Positions 15,801-24,989 are shown, counted from the first letter of the stretch. The stretch is 30,926 nt of DNA from SIG510 sp045540975 (GCA_045540975.1 JAZQIE010000117.1:1-30926), one strand, 5' to 3'. Program-made: numbers and translations. The notes: generated by a model not told the origin, from the letters alone.

Positions 15801-16919
15801 ATGAAAGTTGCGATGATTGGGCACAAGGTGGTTCCGTCCCGACGCGGCGGAATTGAAACCGTCCTCACAACACTCTGCCCGATGCTGGTGGAACAGGGGA
15901 TAGACGTCACCTGTTATAACCGCTCGTCGGACAAGGTGGAAAACGAATACGTGGGCACGGTGGAAAACCGCATGTACAAAGGCGTGAAGCTCAAGTGCGC
16001 GTGGACCGTCAATTTGCGTGGGTTTGCGGCCATGATTGCATCTTTCACCGCTGCGATCTCAGCGGCCTTTGGGAAATACGACGTGGTCCACTTTCATGCG
16101 GAAGGACCGTGTGCAGCATTGTGGATTCCCAAATTATTCGGAAAGAAATGTGTTGCCACCGTCCACGGGTTGGACTGGCAGCGTGAGAAATGGGGCAAGG
16201 GCTTTGCCTCCAAATACATCAAATTCGGTGAAAAGGTTTTGGTAAAATACGCAGATGAAGTGATTGTGCTCAGCCGTGCGGCACACGATTACTTCAAAGA
16301 GACCTACAACCGAGAAACCACAATCATTCATAACGGCATCAGCCGTCCCGAGCGAAAAGAAGCAAACTTGATTTGTGAGCAGTTTGGGCTTCGGAAAGAC
16401 GAGTATCTCCTGCTGGTTTCCCGCCTGACTGCGGAAAAGGGCATTCATTATTTGATCGATGCGTACAACCGCATTGAGACAAATCAAAAACTGGTGATCG
16501 CGGGCGATACCAGCGACACCGACGAGTACGTGGCGGAACTCAAAGCGAAAGCGGCGGGAAATCCCAACATCCTCTTTACCGGGTTTGTATCCGGAGATCT
16601 CTTGCAGGAGCTTTATTCCAACGCCTATCTGTTTGTATTGCCGTCCGATTTGGAGGGGATGTCGTTGTGTCTGTTGGAATCCCTTTCATTTGGAAACGCG
16701 CTTTTGTGTTCGGACATTCCGGAAAATACCGCAGTTGCGGAAGACCATGCAATGTACTTCCGAAAAGGGAATGTGGCAGACCTTGCGGAAAAACTTGGGG
16801 CGCTGTGTGCTGACAGTTCCCTTGTCGAGAAACTCCGAGACGGAGCGGATGAGTTTATTGTGAACAAATACAGCTGGCAGGATGTCGCAGAGGCAACTTG
16901 TCGCTTATATCAACGGTAA
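15801..16919 (+). CDS. GT4 glycosyltransferase
   Basis: The ATG at 15801 (MKVAMIGHKVVPSRRGGIETV) is 8 nt after GGAG and gives 372 residues; a GTG at 15792 is in frame. The N-terminal Rossmann half has the SRRGGIE donor-loop signature. The C-terminal half has LLVSRLTAEKGIHYLIDAY, GFVSGDLLQELYSNAY and VLPSDLEGMSLCLLESLSFGNALLCSD, which includes the E-x7-E catalytic signature of GT4. It is a retaining cytoplasmic glycosyltransferase. The first 20 residues resemble bacterial rhamnosyl/galactosyl transferases in EPS clusters, but the sugar is not determined. Confidence 0.9.
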   Translation: MKVAMIGHKVVPSRRGGIETVLTTLCPMLVEQGIDVTCYNRSSDKVENEYVGTVENRMYKGVKLKCAWTVNLRGFAAMIASFTAAISAAFGKYDVVHFHAEGPCAALWIPKLFGKKCVATVHGLDWQREKWGKGFASKYIKFGEKVLVKYADEVIVLSRAAHDYFKETYNRETTIIHNGISRPERKEANLICEQFGLRKDEYLLLVSRLTAEKGIHYLIDAYNRIETNQKLVIAGDTSDTDEYVAELKAKAAGNPNILFTGFVSGDLLQELYSNAYLFVLPSDLEGMSLCLLESLSFGNALLCSDIPENTAVAEDHAMYFRKGNVADLAEKLGALCADSSLVEKLRDGADEFIVNKYSWQDVAEATCRLYQR

Positions 16920-16935
16920 AGAGAAGGGTTTTACG

Positions 16936-18156
16936 ATGAGCAAGACAAATCAGATGGAAGCGTATAACGCACAAATCAAAGAACTGTTCCGAGAGTTTGC
17001 GGGAGAAGCGTTATTTGATGCTTGGGCAGATTATTTTGATGTGGAGTTTGAGGGTGGCAAAACCGTCACCGTTTGCTACCACGGAACCGAGAAAGTCAAA
17101 GCATTTCAAAAGGCTTGCAAAGCCGATTTGAAAGCCGCGGTGGTCAGTGCACTGGGCCCGGGCAAGAAAATCAAAATAAAAAAGAGAGCACACAAAGTAC
17201 CGGATACCAAAACGCGGAAGAATCTCCGTGCGCTCAAATTCTTCGTCATCGGTATGGTGTTTGTTTGCATTGCAACCGCGATTCTGCTTGTGTTGGGCAG
17301 TTATATCCAAAATCGGAGCTTTCGAGAAACCTTTTATAACGCAAGCAGCATCAAGTTGGACGGGAGCATGCGTGTGGTTCAACTGTCGGATTTGCACAAT
17401 ACCGAGTACGGTGAAAACAACAAGCGCCTGCTGGAACGTGTGAAAGCGCTCGCTCCCAACATCATTATTTGCACCGGGGACATGGTAAATTCCGCAACCG
17501 AAGATGTTTCCTCTGCGACCGCGTTGTGTGAAGAATTGGCGAAAATCGCCCCTGCGTATTACATTTACGGCAACAACGAAGCGGAGAGCATTTACGATGT
17601 TTTGCTGACGGAAAAGGAGTTAGACGAGAAATTCGGGTTTGATGACACCAATCGAGACGAAAGCGCCCTCCGCGCACTTTCGGATGCGTTTGAAACAAGT
17701 TTGGAAGCGGTTGGCATGAAAGTTCTCAAAAACGAGTGTGACACGATCACGGTGAACAATGTGAAGGTGGATGTTTACGGGGTGCTCAACTCCAACCCGT
17801 CTTCCTTCTGGTCGTATTCGGAAACCGCGTTTCTTGCGTATCTCAATGAAAACCCGGATCACCTCAAAATCACCGCAGTGCATGAGCCGTTTATCTTCGA
17901 AGCCTTTGAAACCGAGTTTTGGGGCGATTTGATGGTTTGCGGGCACACCCACGGAGGAACCGCACGCCTGCCCGTCTTAGGCCCGGTTTATACCCATGAG
18001 GGTGGGCTCTTCCCCGAAAGAAGCGGAAACTTTGTCTACGGGAGATACCAGGTTTCCGGCTGCCCCTTGATTGTAAGCGGGGGACTGGAAAATACCAATG
18101 TATTTCGCATCAATAACCGGCCCGAGCTGGTTGTGATCGACCTGAATAAATTCTAA
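16936..18156 (+). CDS. Membrane metallophosphoesterase with a DnaA-N-like domain
   Basis: The ATG at 16936 is preceded by GAGAAGGG and gives 406 residues; the longer frame from 16882 overlaps the GT4 gene. Residues 1-80 resemble DnaA domain I: a Trp followed, at the same spacing as in Bacillus subtilis DnaA, by G-x-T-x-T at +11, +13 and +15, then a helical segment and a final IKIKK strand. A transmembrane helix follows at about 98-120. The rest is a calcineurin-like phosphoesterase placed outside: VVQLSDLHN, IICTGDMVN, YIYGNNEAE (usual GNHD), AVHEP and CGHTHGG. The GNHD His is replaced by Asn. Function in EPS assembly is unknown; it might act on a lipid-linked phosphate. Confidence 0.82.
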   Translation: MSKTNQMEAYNAQIKELFREFAGEALFDAWADYFDVEFEGGKTVTVCYHGTEKVKAFQKACKADLKAAVVSALGPGKKIKIKKRAHKVPDTKTRKNLRALKFFVIGMVFVCIATAILLVLGSYIQNRSFRETFYNASSIKLDGSMRVVQLSDLHNTEYGENNKRLLERVKALAPNIIICTGDMVNSATEDVSSATALCEELAKIAPAYYIYGNNEAESIYDVLLTEKELDEKFGFDDTNRDESALRALSDAFETSLEAVGMKVLKNECDTITVNNVKVDVYGVLNSNPSSFWSYSETAFLAYLNENPDHLKITAVHEPFIFEAFETEFWGDLMVCGHTHGGTARLPVLGPVYTHEGGLFPERSGNFVYGRYQVSGCPLIVSGGLENTNVFRINNRPELVVIDLNKF

Positions 18157-18176
18157 GATCGGGAGGTGGATGGAAG

Positions 18177-19532
18177 ATGCTGATCGCAATTCTTGAAAAG
18201 GCGATTCTTTTGGTTGTCGCCGCGATATTTGCACTGGCTTGTTTGCGCATTGTTCTGCGTGCAAAAAACGTCAATCATACAGAGCGTGTGCAGATTTTTA
18301 AAAGCGCAGAGTATCTCAATGCGTGGATTCTCCTGCTTTGCTTTGTCACCACCATGGTATTCGGTGTGTTCAATCATTTTGATTTGAAACAATCGGTTCA
18401 TGCGATTGTCTCGCTGAATTATTCCGAGGCATCCCAGGCGCTCAACTCCAACGGCACCCACTATAACATGGCGGAAATCATCAGCGATGAGGTGGTGGAG
18501 CGTGCCATCAAAAAAGGTGCACTGGAAGATGTCACAGTCAAGCAACTGAAGAACTGCCTTGTGGTTTACCCGTGCGTGCAGGGCGGTGTGGGCGATGAAA
18601 CCGAGTATCATATTTCCACCGAGTTTGCGGTGGAATACCACGCATCCAAAGACACCGCGCACTTGGATTCGGAAAACGTCATCAAGCTGATCACATCAGC
18701 TTATAAGGAATACTACATCGAGCGGTATACCGACAATTTCAAACTCGATGCTAAAAAGCCGGACTTTACCAAAATGGAATATATGGACATCGTGCTGTAC
18801 CTCGATAAGGAGACCCAGGCAATTTTGGATTACTTGTACGGTCTGGCGGGGCAAAATCCCAGCTTTACCACCGAAGACGGAAGCACCTTCAACTCCATTG
18901 CAGGTAAGGTGCATCAGTTCCAGCAAACCCAAATCAATCAGAACCTGAAATCTCTCATTTTACAAAACGGGCTCGCCAGAAATAAGCAGGGATATATCGA
19001 CCGTTTGTCGTATCACAATAAGAATGTAGACTTTACACGGCAGAAAAACGATGTATCTTATCGCCTTTGCAATCAGGCGATTGAGAAGTACAGCGAGGAA
19101 ATGACCCGCATCGTGCTGGTTCCGACTTGGGACAAAGACGGCAAGTATTACATGGGCAGAACCAAAGTGGGTGTGGATGAACTCTCTGTGATGGCGACCA
19201 CATTCAGCGATTATGTTGCTTCCAATGAAAAAGAAATGATGGACAACAACTTGATCATCGGGAAAATCACCTCCGGCGTCCAAAGCACGCAGGCGTTTGC
19301 CGCGGCAGACACACTCATCGACTCGATTTATACGAATATCCAAAACTTCGGTGCAGAGGCAATCAACGCGGGGAAAGAATGTTCTCGCCATAAAATGAAT
19401 CAGTGCATCGCGGTCAGCGTTTACGGTGTTTCGCTTATGAGCGAGCTCAAGGAATTGCTGCTGTTTGCTGCGTTTGCATATGTCGCGTTTGTGCTTTCCC
19501 GTATTGCGAAGAAATTTCCCAAAAAGGCGTAA
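18177..19532 (+). CDS. Wzz-like polysaccharide co-polymerase (chain-length protein)
   Basis: The 451-residue protein starts at an ATG about 10 nt after GGGAGG. Two hydrophobic helices lie near the N-terminus (about 5-27 and 49-67) and one lies at the C-terminus (LLLFAAFAYVAFVLSRI), with a large extracytoplasmic part between them. Residues about 78-130 (LNYSEASQALNSNGTHYN, MAEIISDEVVERAIKKG, VKQLKNCLVV) match the Wzz pattern of a Tyr/Gly-rich strand followed by the 'EI-SDEV...A' helix. Wzz-type proteins control how long the polymer grows at the outer face. It directly precedes a second Wzz-like protein with a cytoplasmic GGDEF-like domain, suggesting a pair that acts together. An extra N-terminal helix is unusual. 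Confidence 0.75.
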   Translation: MLIAILEKAILLVVAAIFALACLRIVLRAKNVNHTERVQIFKSAEYLNAWILLLCFVTTMVFGVFNHFDLKQSVHAIVSLNYSEASQALNSNGTHYNMAEIISDEVVERAIKKGALEDVTVKQLKNCLVVYPCVQGGVGDETEYHISTEFAVEYHASKDTAHLDSENVIKLITSAYKEYYIERYTDNFKLDAKKPDFTKMEYMDIVLYLDKETQAILDYLYGLAGQNPSFTTEDGSTFNSIAGKVHQFQQTQINQNLKSLILQNGLARNKQGYIDRLSYHNKNVDFTRQKNDVSYRLCNQAIEKYSEEMTRIVLVPTWDKDGKYYMGRTKVGVDELSVMATTFSDYVASNEKEMMDNNLIIGKITSGVQSTQAFAAADTLIDSIYTNIQNFGAEAINAGKECSRHKMNQCIAVSVYGVSLMSELKELLLFAAFAYVAFVLSRIAKKFPKKA

Positions 19533-19544
19533 AGGAGGAGACCA

Positions 19545-21410
19545 ATGAAAAACTTTCAAGTGTTACGATATTTGAAGAAGCTTCTGCCGTTTATCGTGGT
19601 CTTCTGCATGCTTGCGACCTATGCGGTGTATTTCAAACTCTCAAGATCCAATACCTACATAGCCTCTGAGGTCATTCATTACAATGACCCGCAAGCCGAG
19701 CAAGGGCTTGCGCCCACCGGCGAGAAACTGGATGTCAATGAGATCAAGTCCTCGGCAGTCATGTCCAAAGTAGTGGACAGAATGGGGCTTGGTGGGATTT
19801 ATTCGGTTGACAGCTTGATTTCCCGCATCAACATCACCCCGGTTGAGGACAAAGACAAAGTCGCGCAGAAAGAAGCAAAACTCGAAGAGGGTGAAGAGTA
19901 TATCTACGAACCCAGTACCTTTATTGTCTCCTTCACGGCAACCAGCGGGGAGGGGACAGCGTTTGCGAGAACGATCTTAGACGAGACACTCGATGTTTAT
20001 TTCGAGCAGTTCAGCCAAAAGTACGTCAATGTCGCGCCCGCAAACAATACCATTGAGAATTTGAACCAAAACGATTATGACTATATTGAGATGATGGAAC
20101 TCATCGACACCAGCATCGAGAACACCTTAAGCACCTTGTATCAGCGGATCGATCAGAACAACTACTACCGTTCGACCGAGACCGGTCTGTCGTTTGCCGA
20201 ACTTGCAGCTGATTTTGACTATTTGCGCCAAGTAAAGGTGTCCGCGCTGTTTTCGAAGATTTACAAATTCCAAATCACCACAAACAAGGCGGTTTTGGTT
20301 TCCGACTATACCACCCGTATTGACAACAACAACATTTCCAACACCAAAGATTCCAGCTTGATTGAGGATTTGGTCGCGGTCATTGATGCGTATGTCAAAA
20401 AAATGAGAGAGTCGGGCAACACCAACATCAGCTATGAATACATCCTCGATAATCTGCACGATCGCAATGTGCAGGACTATGTGGGGGATCAGACGGTAAC
20501 GTATGACGAACTCATTTACAGTTGGAGAGACCGTCACGAAAGCAGACAGCACGCCACCATCGACTCGGCGTACTGCACCTATCTGCTGAACACATTCACC
20601 TCCTGTACCGGCGGTTGCGGCGGGGCATGTCAGACCTCGACGCTCACTTGTGCCGAACTCTGCAATCCGCAATACGCCGCAGTGAAAGCCGAGGTGGAAA
20701 GTGAAATCGAAACATTGCTCTCCGAACTCTCTGCACTTTATGATGCAACCGTTCGGACCAATGCAGAGTATAACAAGTATCTCGGCGCAAGTTACATTTC
20801 GGTCTGGTCCACGGCATCGGTGAAAGAAAGTGTGAACGTGCCGTTGTATACCGCAATCGCGTTCTTCTTCCTGATGGTGCTGCTTTGCGGCGGTGCGATT
20901 CTGTTGGGACGTGCGGGCGACATCATCAGTTACATTTTCTATACCGATCATCTGACCGGGTTGAACAACCGTGCATACTTCGATAAGTACTTGAAATCCA
21001 AAGACAAAAAGCTCCTGGACGATGGGGTGGTCTACTGCATGGTGGATCTCAAAAACCTCGCAGAAATCAATGCAGAACACACCCGAGAAGTGGGAGACAA
21101 GATTCTCGAACTGTTTACCGCTTATCTCAAAGAAGCGTTTGGGGATTCCAAGACCGAGTTCATCTACAACGGAAACGGCAGCTTTGTCATGCTGACCGAG
21201 CAGTCCGACTACATCACGGTGGAAGACATCATGCACCTCTTCCGCATGCGTCTCGATGAGAGAGACGAGTTTACAAACGTCGTGCTGGAATACAAAATCG
21301 GCATTGCGGAGACCTTTAAGGAAAACAAAACTGCGAGAAAACTGCTTGCTGAAGCGATTGAAAAGAAAAAAAGCTATACTTCGGATCTGACCGAGAAAGG
21401 TTCACTTTAA
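19545..21410 (+). CDS. Wzz-like co-polymerase fused to a degenerate GGDEF domain
   Basis: The 621-residue protein starts at an ATG after AAAGGAGG. A membrane helix (about 13-30) is followed by a Wzz-like segment (YIASEVIHYNDPQAEQGLAPTG, LDVNEIKSSAVMSKVVDRMG), a long extracytoplasmic part, and a second helix at about 432-454. The cytoplasmic end (about 466-615) is a GGDEF domain that keeps YTDHLTGLNNRAYFD and CMVDLKNLAEINAEHT, but its signature reads NGNGSF (542-547), so catalysis is not expected. No RxxD site precedes it. An extracytoplasmic cluster of six Cys lies at residues 344-373, in the upstream domain. It probably controls chain length and may bind c-di-GMP or a partner. This fusion is the key gene of the window. 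Confidence 0.85.
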   Translation: MKNFQVLRYLKKLLPFIVVFCMLATYAVYFKLSRSNTYIASEVIHYNDPQAEQGLAPTGEKLDVNEIKSSAVMSKVVDRMGLGGIYSVDSLISRINITPVEDKDKVAQKEAKLEEGEEYIYEPSTFIVSFTATSGEGTAFARTILDETLDVYFEQFSQKYVNVAPANNTIENLNQNDYDYIEMMELIDTSIENTLSTLYQRIDQNNYYRSTETGLSFAELAADFDYLRQVKVSALFSKIYKFQITTNKAVLVSDYTTRIDNNNISNTKDSSLIEDLVAVIDAYVKKMRESGNTNISYEYILDNLHDRNVQDYVGDQTVTYDELIYSWRDRHESRQHATIDSAYCTYLLNTFTSCTGGCGGACQTSTLTCAELCNPQYAAVKAEVESEIETLLSELSALYDATVRTNAEYNKYLGASYISVWSTASVKESVNVPLYTAIAFFFLMVLLCGGAILLGRAGDIISYIFYTDHLTGLNNRAYFDKYLKSKDKKLLDDGVVYCMVDLKNLAEINAEHTREVGDKILELFTAYLKEAFGDSKTEFIYNGNGSFVMLTEQSDYITVEDIMHLFRMRLDERDEFTNVVLEYKIGIAETFKENKTARKLLAEAIEKKKSYTSDLTEKGSL

Positions 21411-21430
21411 GAGAAGGGAGGGCAAACCGC

Positions 21431-22735
21431 GTGGAACATAAAATCCTCGCAAAAGCAAAAGGGTTTTATTTTATGGTTGTGGCAGTCATGATGTACTACT
21501 TTCTCAACGAGTACATTGATGTCGGACTGCATGTTACCTTCCGCCATGTATTTGCCCTGGTACTCTTTGCATCTGCGGCCGCACTTTTCTTATACAAACC
21601 GAATATCGCACGTGGGGTGACTGTGTTTGGCGAGGCATGCGTTTACAGCACACCGCTTTTGGTCACAACGGTGGTGTCACTGTTTATCTGGTTTGCAGGG
21701 ACGGTGGACACAGGCGTCATTTCACGCGGACTTTCGGGCTCTTTTATCTATGTCAACATGCTCTCCTTTGCGTTGGGGGCGGGCGCGCTGCTGTATGTCT
21801 TCGGAAGTCGTGGAGTGTGGTATAACCTCATCGCAATTCTGCTTGCAAACCTACTCATGATTGCGACGGTCATTGCCGAACACGGGATTTACGCGTATTT
21901 CTCAGAGTTTGTCACGCTGGTCACCACCTTTGCCGGGGTGACCGGAGACATCATCGTGCAGGCGGAAATCCACGAACTGGCATTTTGCCTTGGAGCGTAT
22001 TTGATTTATCTGCTCTACAAACCCAAGAAAAGCTTTGTATATTTTATCTTGCTGTTTCTCAGCCTGTTTTGTTTTCTTTCCGCATTTAAGCGAATCGCAA
22101 TCATTGCAATCGTGATTGCGCTTGCATTTGGTTATCTTTTGAAGTTCATTGCACGGTTTCACCCGAAAACCGCAAGCGGACTGATGACAGGACTGACGGT
22201 GCTGGTCATCCTGCTTTTGGTGGGGTATATTGCACTCATTAAGATGGATGCGTTCGAACTGCTCGAAAAAGCAGGCATCAACACCAGCGGCCGTGTGGAG
22301 ATTTATCAGGCGGTCGATGAGTTTTACGAGTTCAGCCCAAGCTTTTTGGGAAACGGCATCGGCTTTCTTACCTATCAGCTCAACACCTCTATGAACGTGG
22401 GTGTTGCGTCGGTTCACAACGATTTTCTCCAGCACTTCATTGATCTGGGCTTTTGGGGATATCTCATTTGGCTGTTTTCCATCACCCTTTTGCGTGTGCG
22501 GTATTTTGGCAAACGCGGGAATGTGGAAAACGGGATTGTCACCTTTATGCTGACACTATACATCATCATTGTCTCCACCACGGACAACACCATGAACTAC
22601 CCGCTGCTGACCGGGGTGCTTGCGATGCTGATGATGGGCGAGGGCTTTTCGGAAAAGGTGCGACACACCGAAACCAAGCTGTTTGGCCATGTTTCGGCGG
22701 AGAATGCAGAAGAGGAACGGGAAACGCTGTTATGA
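21431..22735 (+). CDS. Wzy-like polymerase / O-antigen ligase family protein
   Basis: The GTG at 21431 follows AAGGGAGG by about 10 nt and gives 434 residues. About ten or eleven membrane helices are present. The stretch SGRVEIYQAVDEFYEFSPSF then FLGNGIGFLTYQ, followed by SVHNDFLQHFIDLGFWGYLIWL, matches the O-antigen ligase/polymerase (Wzy_C) pattern, with its H-N-x-x-L motif in the large periplasmic loop. It is expected to join flipped repeat units into polymer at the outer face, with the Wzz-like proteins setting length. Its position after the two Wzz-like genes supports this. No other polymerase candidate is present in the window. Confidence 0.85.
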   Translation: MEHKILAKAKGFYFMVVAVMMYYFLNEYIDVGLHVTFRHVFALVLFASAAALFLYKPNIARGVTVFGEACVYSTPLLVTTVVSLFIWFAGTVDTGVISRGLSGSFIYVNMLSFALGAGALLYVFGSRGVWYNLIAILLANLLMIATVIAEHGIYAYFSEFVTLVTTFAGVTGDIIVQAEIHELAFCLGAYLIYLLYKPKKSFVYFILLFLSLFCFLSAFKRIAIIAIVIALAFGYLLKFIARFHPKTASGLMTGLTVLVILLLVGYIALIKMDAFELLEKAGINTSGRVEIYQAVDEFYEFSPSFLGNGIGFLTYQLNTSMNVGVASVHNDFLQHFIDLGFWGYLIWLFSITLLRVRYFGKRGNVENGIVTFMLTLYIIIVSTTDNTMNYPLLTGVLAMLMMGEGFSEKVRHTETKLFGHVSAENAEEERETLL

Positions 22736-23940
22736 AAATTTTGATGGTCAATAAGTTTTTATATCCGCGCGGTGGCAGCGAAAGTTATATGCTCTCGCTC
22801 TCCGAACATCTTGTAAAACTCGGGCATGAGGTGGAGTTTTTCGGGATGTATGATGATGCCAACACGGTTGGAAACCGTGTAGGGCTTACCACGCAAAACA
22901 TGGATTTCCATTCCACCGGCCTTTCTCGTTTTTTGTATCCGTTCAAGATTCTCTATTCTTTGGAAGCGAAAAAGAAAATCATGCAGGTGATCGATGCGTT
23001 CAAGCCCGATCTTGTGCATATGAATAACATCAATTTTCAGCTCACCCCCTCGATCATTGACGGGGTGAAGAAAAAAGGACTTCCGCTGGTGCAGACCGTG
23101 CATGATTATCAAATGATCTGCCCAAACCATCTGCTCTATAATTTTGAGAAAAACACCCCGTGCGAGGCATGTGTCAACCACTCAAAATTCGCTTGTATTC
23201 GCAACAAATGCATCCACGGGTCCTTGGTAAAAAGCATCCTCGGTGTGATCGAGGCGCATCTCTACGCATGGAGAAAGACCTACAAAAAGGTGGATCTCTT
23301 CATTTGCCCGAGTCGGTTTTTGGAAGGAAAACTGCTGGGGGCAAAGGGGTATTATCAAGGCAAAACCAAAACCATCCATAATTTTATCAACAAAGAACAG
23401 TTTCATGCGGCCGACCGCGACACCAAGCCTTACATCGCATTTGTGGGGCGGCTTTCCAAAGAAAAAGGGATTGAAAACCTTGCAGGTGCGGCAACACTAC
23501 TGCCCGAGTATACCTTCGCGGTGGCGGGAAGCGGCCCGGATGAAGCGCTGCTTTCCGGCATTTCCAATGTAAAACTTGAGGGATTCCTCACCGGAGATGC
23601 ACTCACCGAGTTTGTGGGGAATGCAAAACTCCTGATCCTACCCTCGGTTTGTTATGAAAATTGCCCGCTCTCTATTTTAGAGGCGCACTGCATGGGCGTC
23701 CCTGTGGTCACCATGAACAGCGGCGGCATGGCAGAACTGGTGCAGGACGGGGTCAACGGCAGCTTGGTAGATCTGCCGACACCCGAGGGGATTGCACAGA
23801 AACTGCGGGAGATCATGGAAAATGAGACGTACTACCAAAGCCTTCGAGAGAATTGCAAACATGAGAAGGATCGGATCATGAGCGTGGAAACCTATGCGGA
23901 ACAACTGATCCGTGAATATGAAGCATTGGTTGCGAGGTGA
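22732..23940 (+). CDS. GT4 glycosyltransferase
   Basis: The ATG at 22732 overlaps the previous stop (ATGA) and gives 402 residues beginning MKILMVNKFLYPRGGSE; the frame also runs far upstream (to 22453), but that part has no family features. The GT4 fold is supported by VQTVHDYQMICPNH and FVGRLSKEKGIENLAGAAT. The catalytic region SVCYENCPLSILEAHCMGVPVVTMNSGGMAEL has the E-x7-E pattern. A Cys cluster (PCEACVNHSKFACIRNKC) interrupts the N-terminal half, as in a subset of EPS GT4 enzymes. It is cytoplasmic and retaining. The transferred sugar is not known. Confidence 0.9.
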   Translation: MKILMVNKFLYPRGGSESYMLSLSEHLVKLGHEVEFFGMYDDANTVGNRVGLTTQNMDFHSTGLSRFLYPFKILYSLEAKKKIMQVIDAFKPDLVHMNNINFQLTPSIIDGVKKKGLPLVQTVHDYQMICPNHLLYNFEKNTPCEACVNHSKFACIRNKCIHGSLVKSILGVIEAHLYAWRKTYKKVDLFICPSRFLEGKLLGAKGYYQGKTKTIHNFINKEQFHAADRDTKPYIAFVGRLSKEKGIENLAGAATLLPEYTFAVAGSGPDEALLSGISNVKLEGFLTGDALTEFVGNAKLLILPSVCYENCPLSILEAHCMGVPVVTMNSGGMAELVQDGVNGSLVDLPTPEGIAQKLREIMENETYYQSLRENCKHEKDRIMSVETYAEQLIREYEALVAR

Positions 23941-23945
23941 CAGCT

Positions 23946-24989
23946 GTGCCACAGCCAAAGGTGAGCATCATCGTTCCGGTGTACAATGCGGAACGCTATT
24001 TGACACGGTGCATTACATCAATACAAAACCAAACATTGGATGAGATTGAGGTGGTTTTGGTGGACGATTCGTCCACCGACGCTTCGCTCGAACTCTGCAA
24101 CAGCATGGCGGAACAAGACCCTCGCATCAAGGTGATCCACAAAGAAAACGGTGGCGCGGGGTATGCCCGCAATGCTGCGCTTGAGGTTGCAAGCGGGGAG
24201 TTCATCGGGTTTGTGGATTCGGACGATTATGTTGCACCCGAGATGTTTGAAACACTCTATGAGACCGCAGTGAAATACAACTCCGACCTTGTGCTGTCCG
24301 GGGTGGTGTTTGTAGACGGTACCATATTTGGAAATGACGGTGCGTGCGAGAAAAAGGTCTTTTTTCCTGCCGATACCGTGTTTGAAAACACAGGAGACTT
24401 GCAAGAACTCCGTATGGGAATCATCGGGGCAACCCCGAAAGACGCAGACGACAGTAAATATGGCATGAGTATCTGGAAGAATCTGTTTCGGCATGACATC
24501 ATCCAAGCGCATCACCTGCGCTTTGTGTCCGAACGTGAGATGCTCTCGGAAGATGCGCTTTTTATGGTGGATTTCATCTCGCATATCAAACGTGCGGTTG
24601 GAATCAGCGGTGCGTTTTACCACTATTGCAGAAACGGAGAGTCGATCTCCAAGTCATACAAAAAAGACCGATTTGAGAAGAGTCTTGTGTTCCTGAAAGA
24701 AGCAGAGCGGCGCTTTGAAGATCTTGACCCAACCGTGTACCGAGTGTATTTGAGCAGATTTTGGCAGGCAATGTGCCGCGTGATCTGCTCACAGGAGATT
24801 TTACACGCAAAGAAAGCCTCCGATTTGAACGCGAGGCTCAAAGAAATCTGCACACATCCTTTGACGGTGCAGGCACTCACGGAGTATCCCATCGGCACCC
24901 TGCCAATGGGGCAGCGAGTGTTTGCATACGCCATGAAATACAGACTGTACTTGCTTTTGAAAGTGCTGGTCGGACTTCGAAACAGGTAG
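23946..24989 (+). CDS. GT2 glycosyltransferase
   Basis: A GTG at 23946 is 6 nt after GAGGTG and gives 347 residues; a GTG at 23937 overlapping the previous stop is also possible. The GT-A fold shows KVSIIVPVYNAERYLTRCI, VVLVDDSSTDAS, KVIHKENGGAGYARNAA and the metal-binding FVDSDDY. About 200 residues of less conserved acceptor region follow, with no membrane segment. It adds one sugar to the lipid-linked repeat unit. It is the first of three consecutive GT2 genes that look like diverged duplicates of each other. Confidence 0.9.
   Translation: MPQPKVSIIVPVYNAERYLTRCITSIQNQTLDEIEVVLVDDSSTDASLELCNSMAEQDPRIKVIHKENGGAGYARNAALEVASGEFIGFVDSDDYVAPEMFETLYETAVKYNSDLVLSGVVFVDGTIFGNDGACEKKVFFPADTVFENTGDLQELRMGIIGATPKDADDSKYGMSIWKNLFRHDIIQAHHLRFVSEREMLSEDALFMVDFISHIKRAVGISGAFYHYCRNGESISKSYKKDRFEKSLVFLKEAERRFEDLDPTVYRVYLSRFWQAMCRVICSQEILHAKKASDLNARLKEICTHPLTVQALTEYPIGTLPMGQRVFAYAMKYRLYLLLKVLVGLRNR

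Noticed and set aside
20127..21236. 369-codon minus-strand frame opposite the Wzz-GGDEF gene
   Set aside because: Shadow of the coding strand; no RBS, motifs or context for a separate gene.
22453..22731. N-terminal extension of the second GT4 gene
   Set aside because: The added 93 residues are Cys/His-rich and unlike GT4 proteins; the ATGA overlap and MKILMVNKF start at 22732 fit the family.
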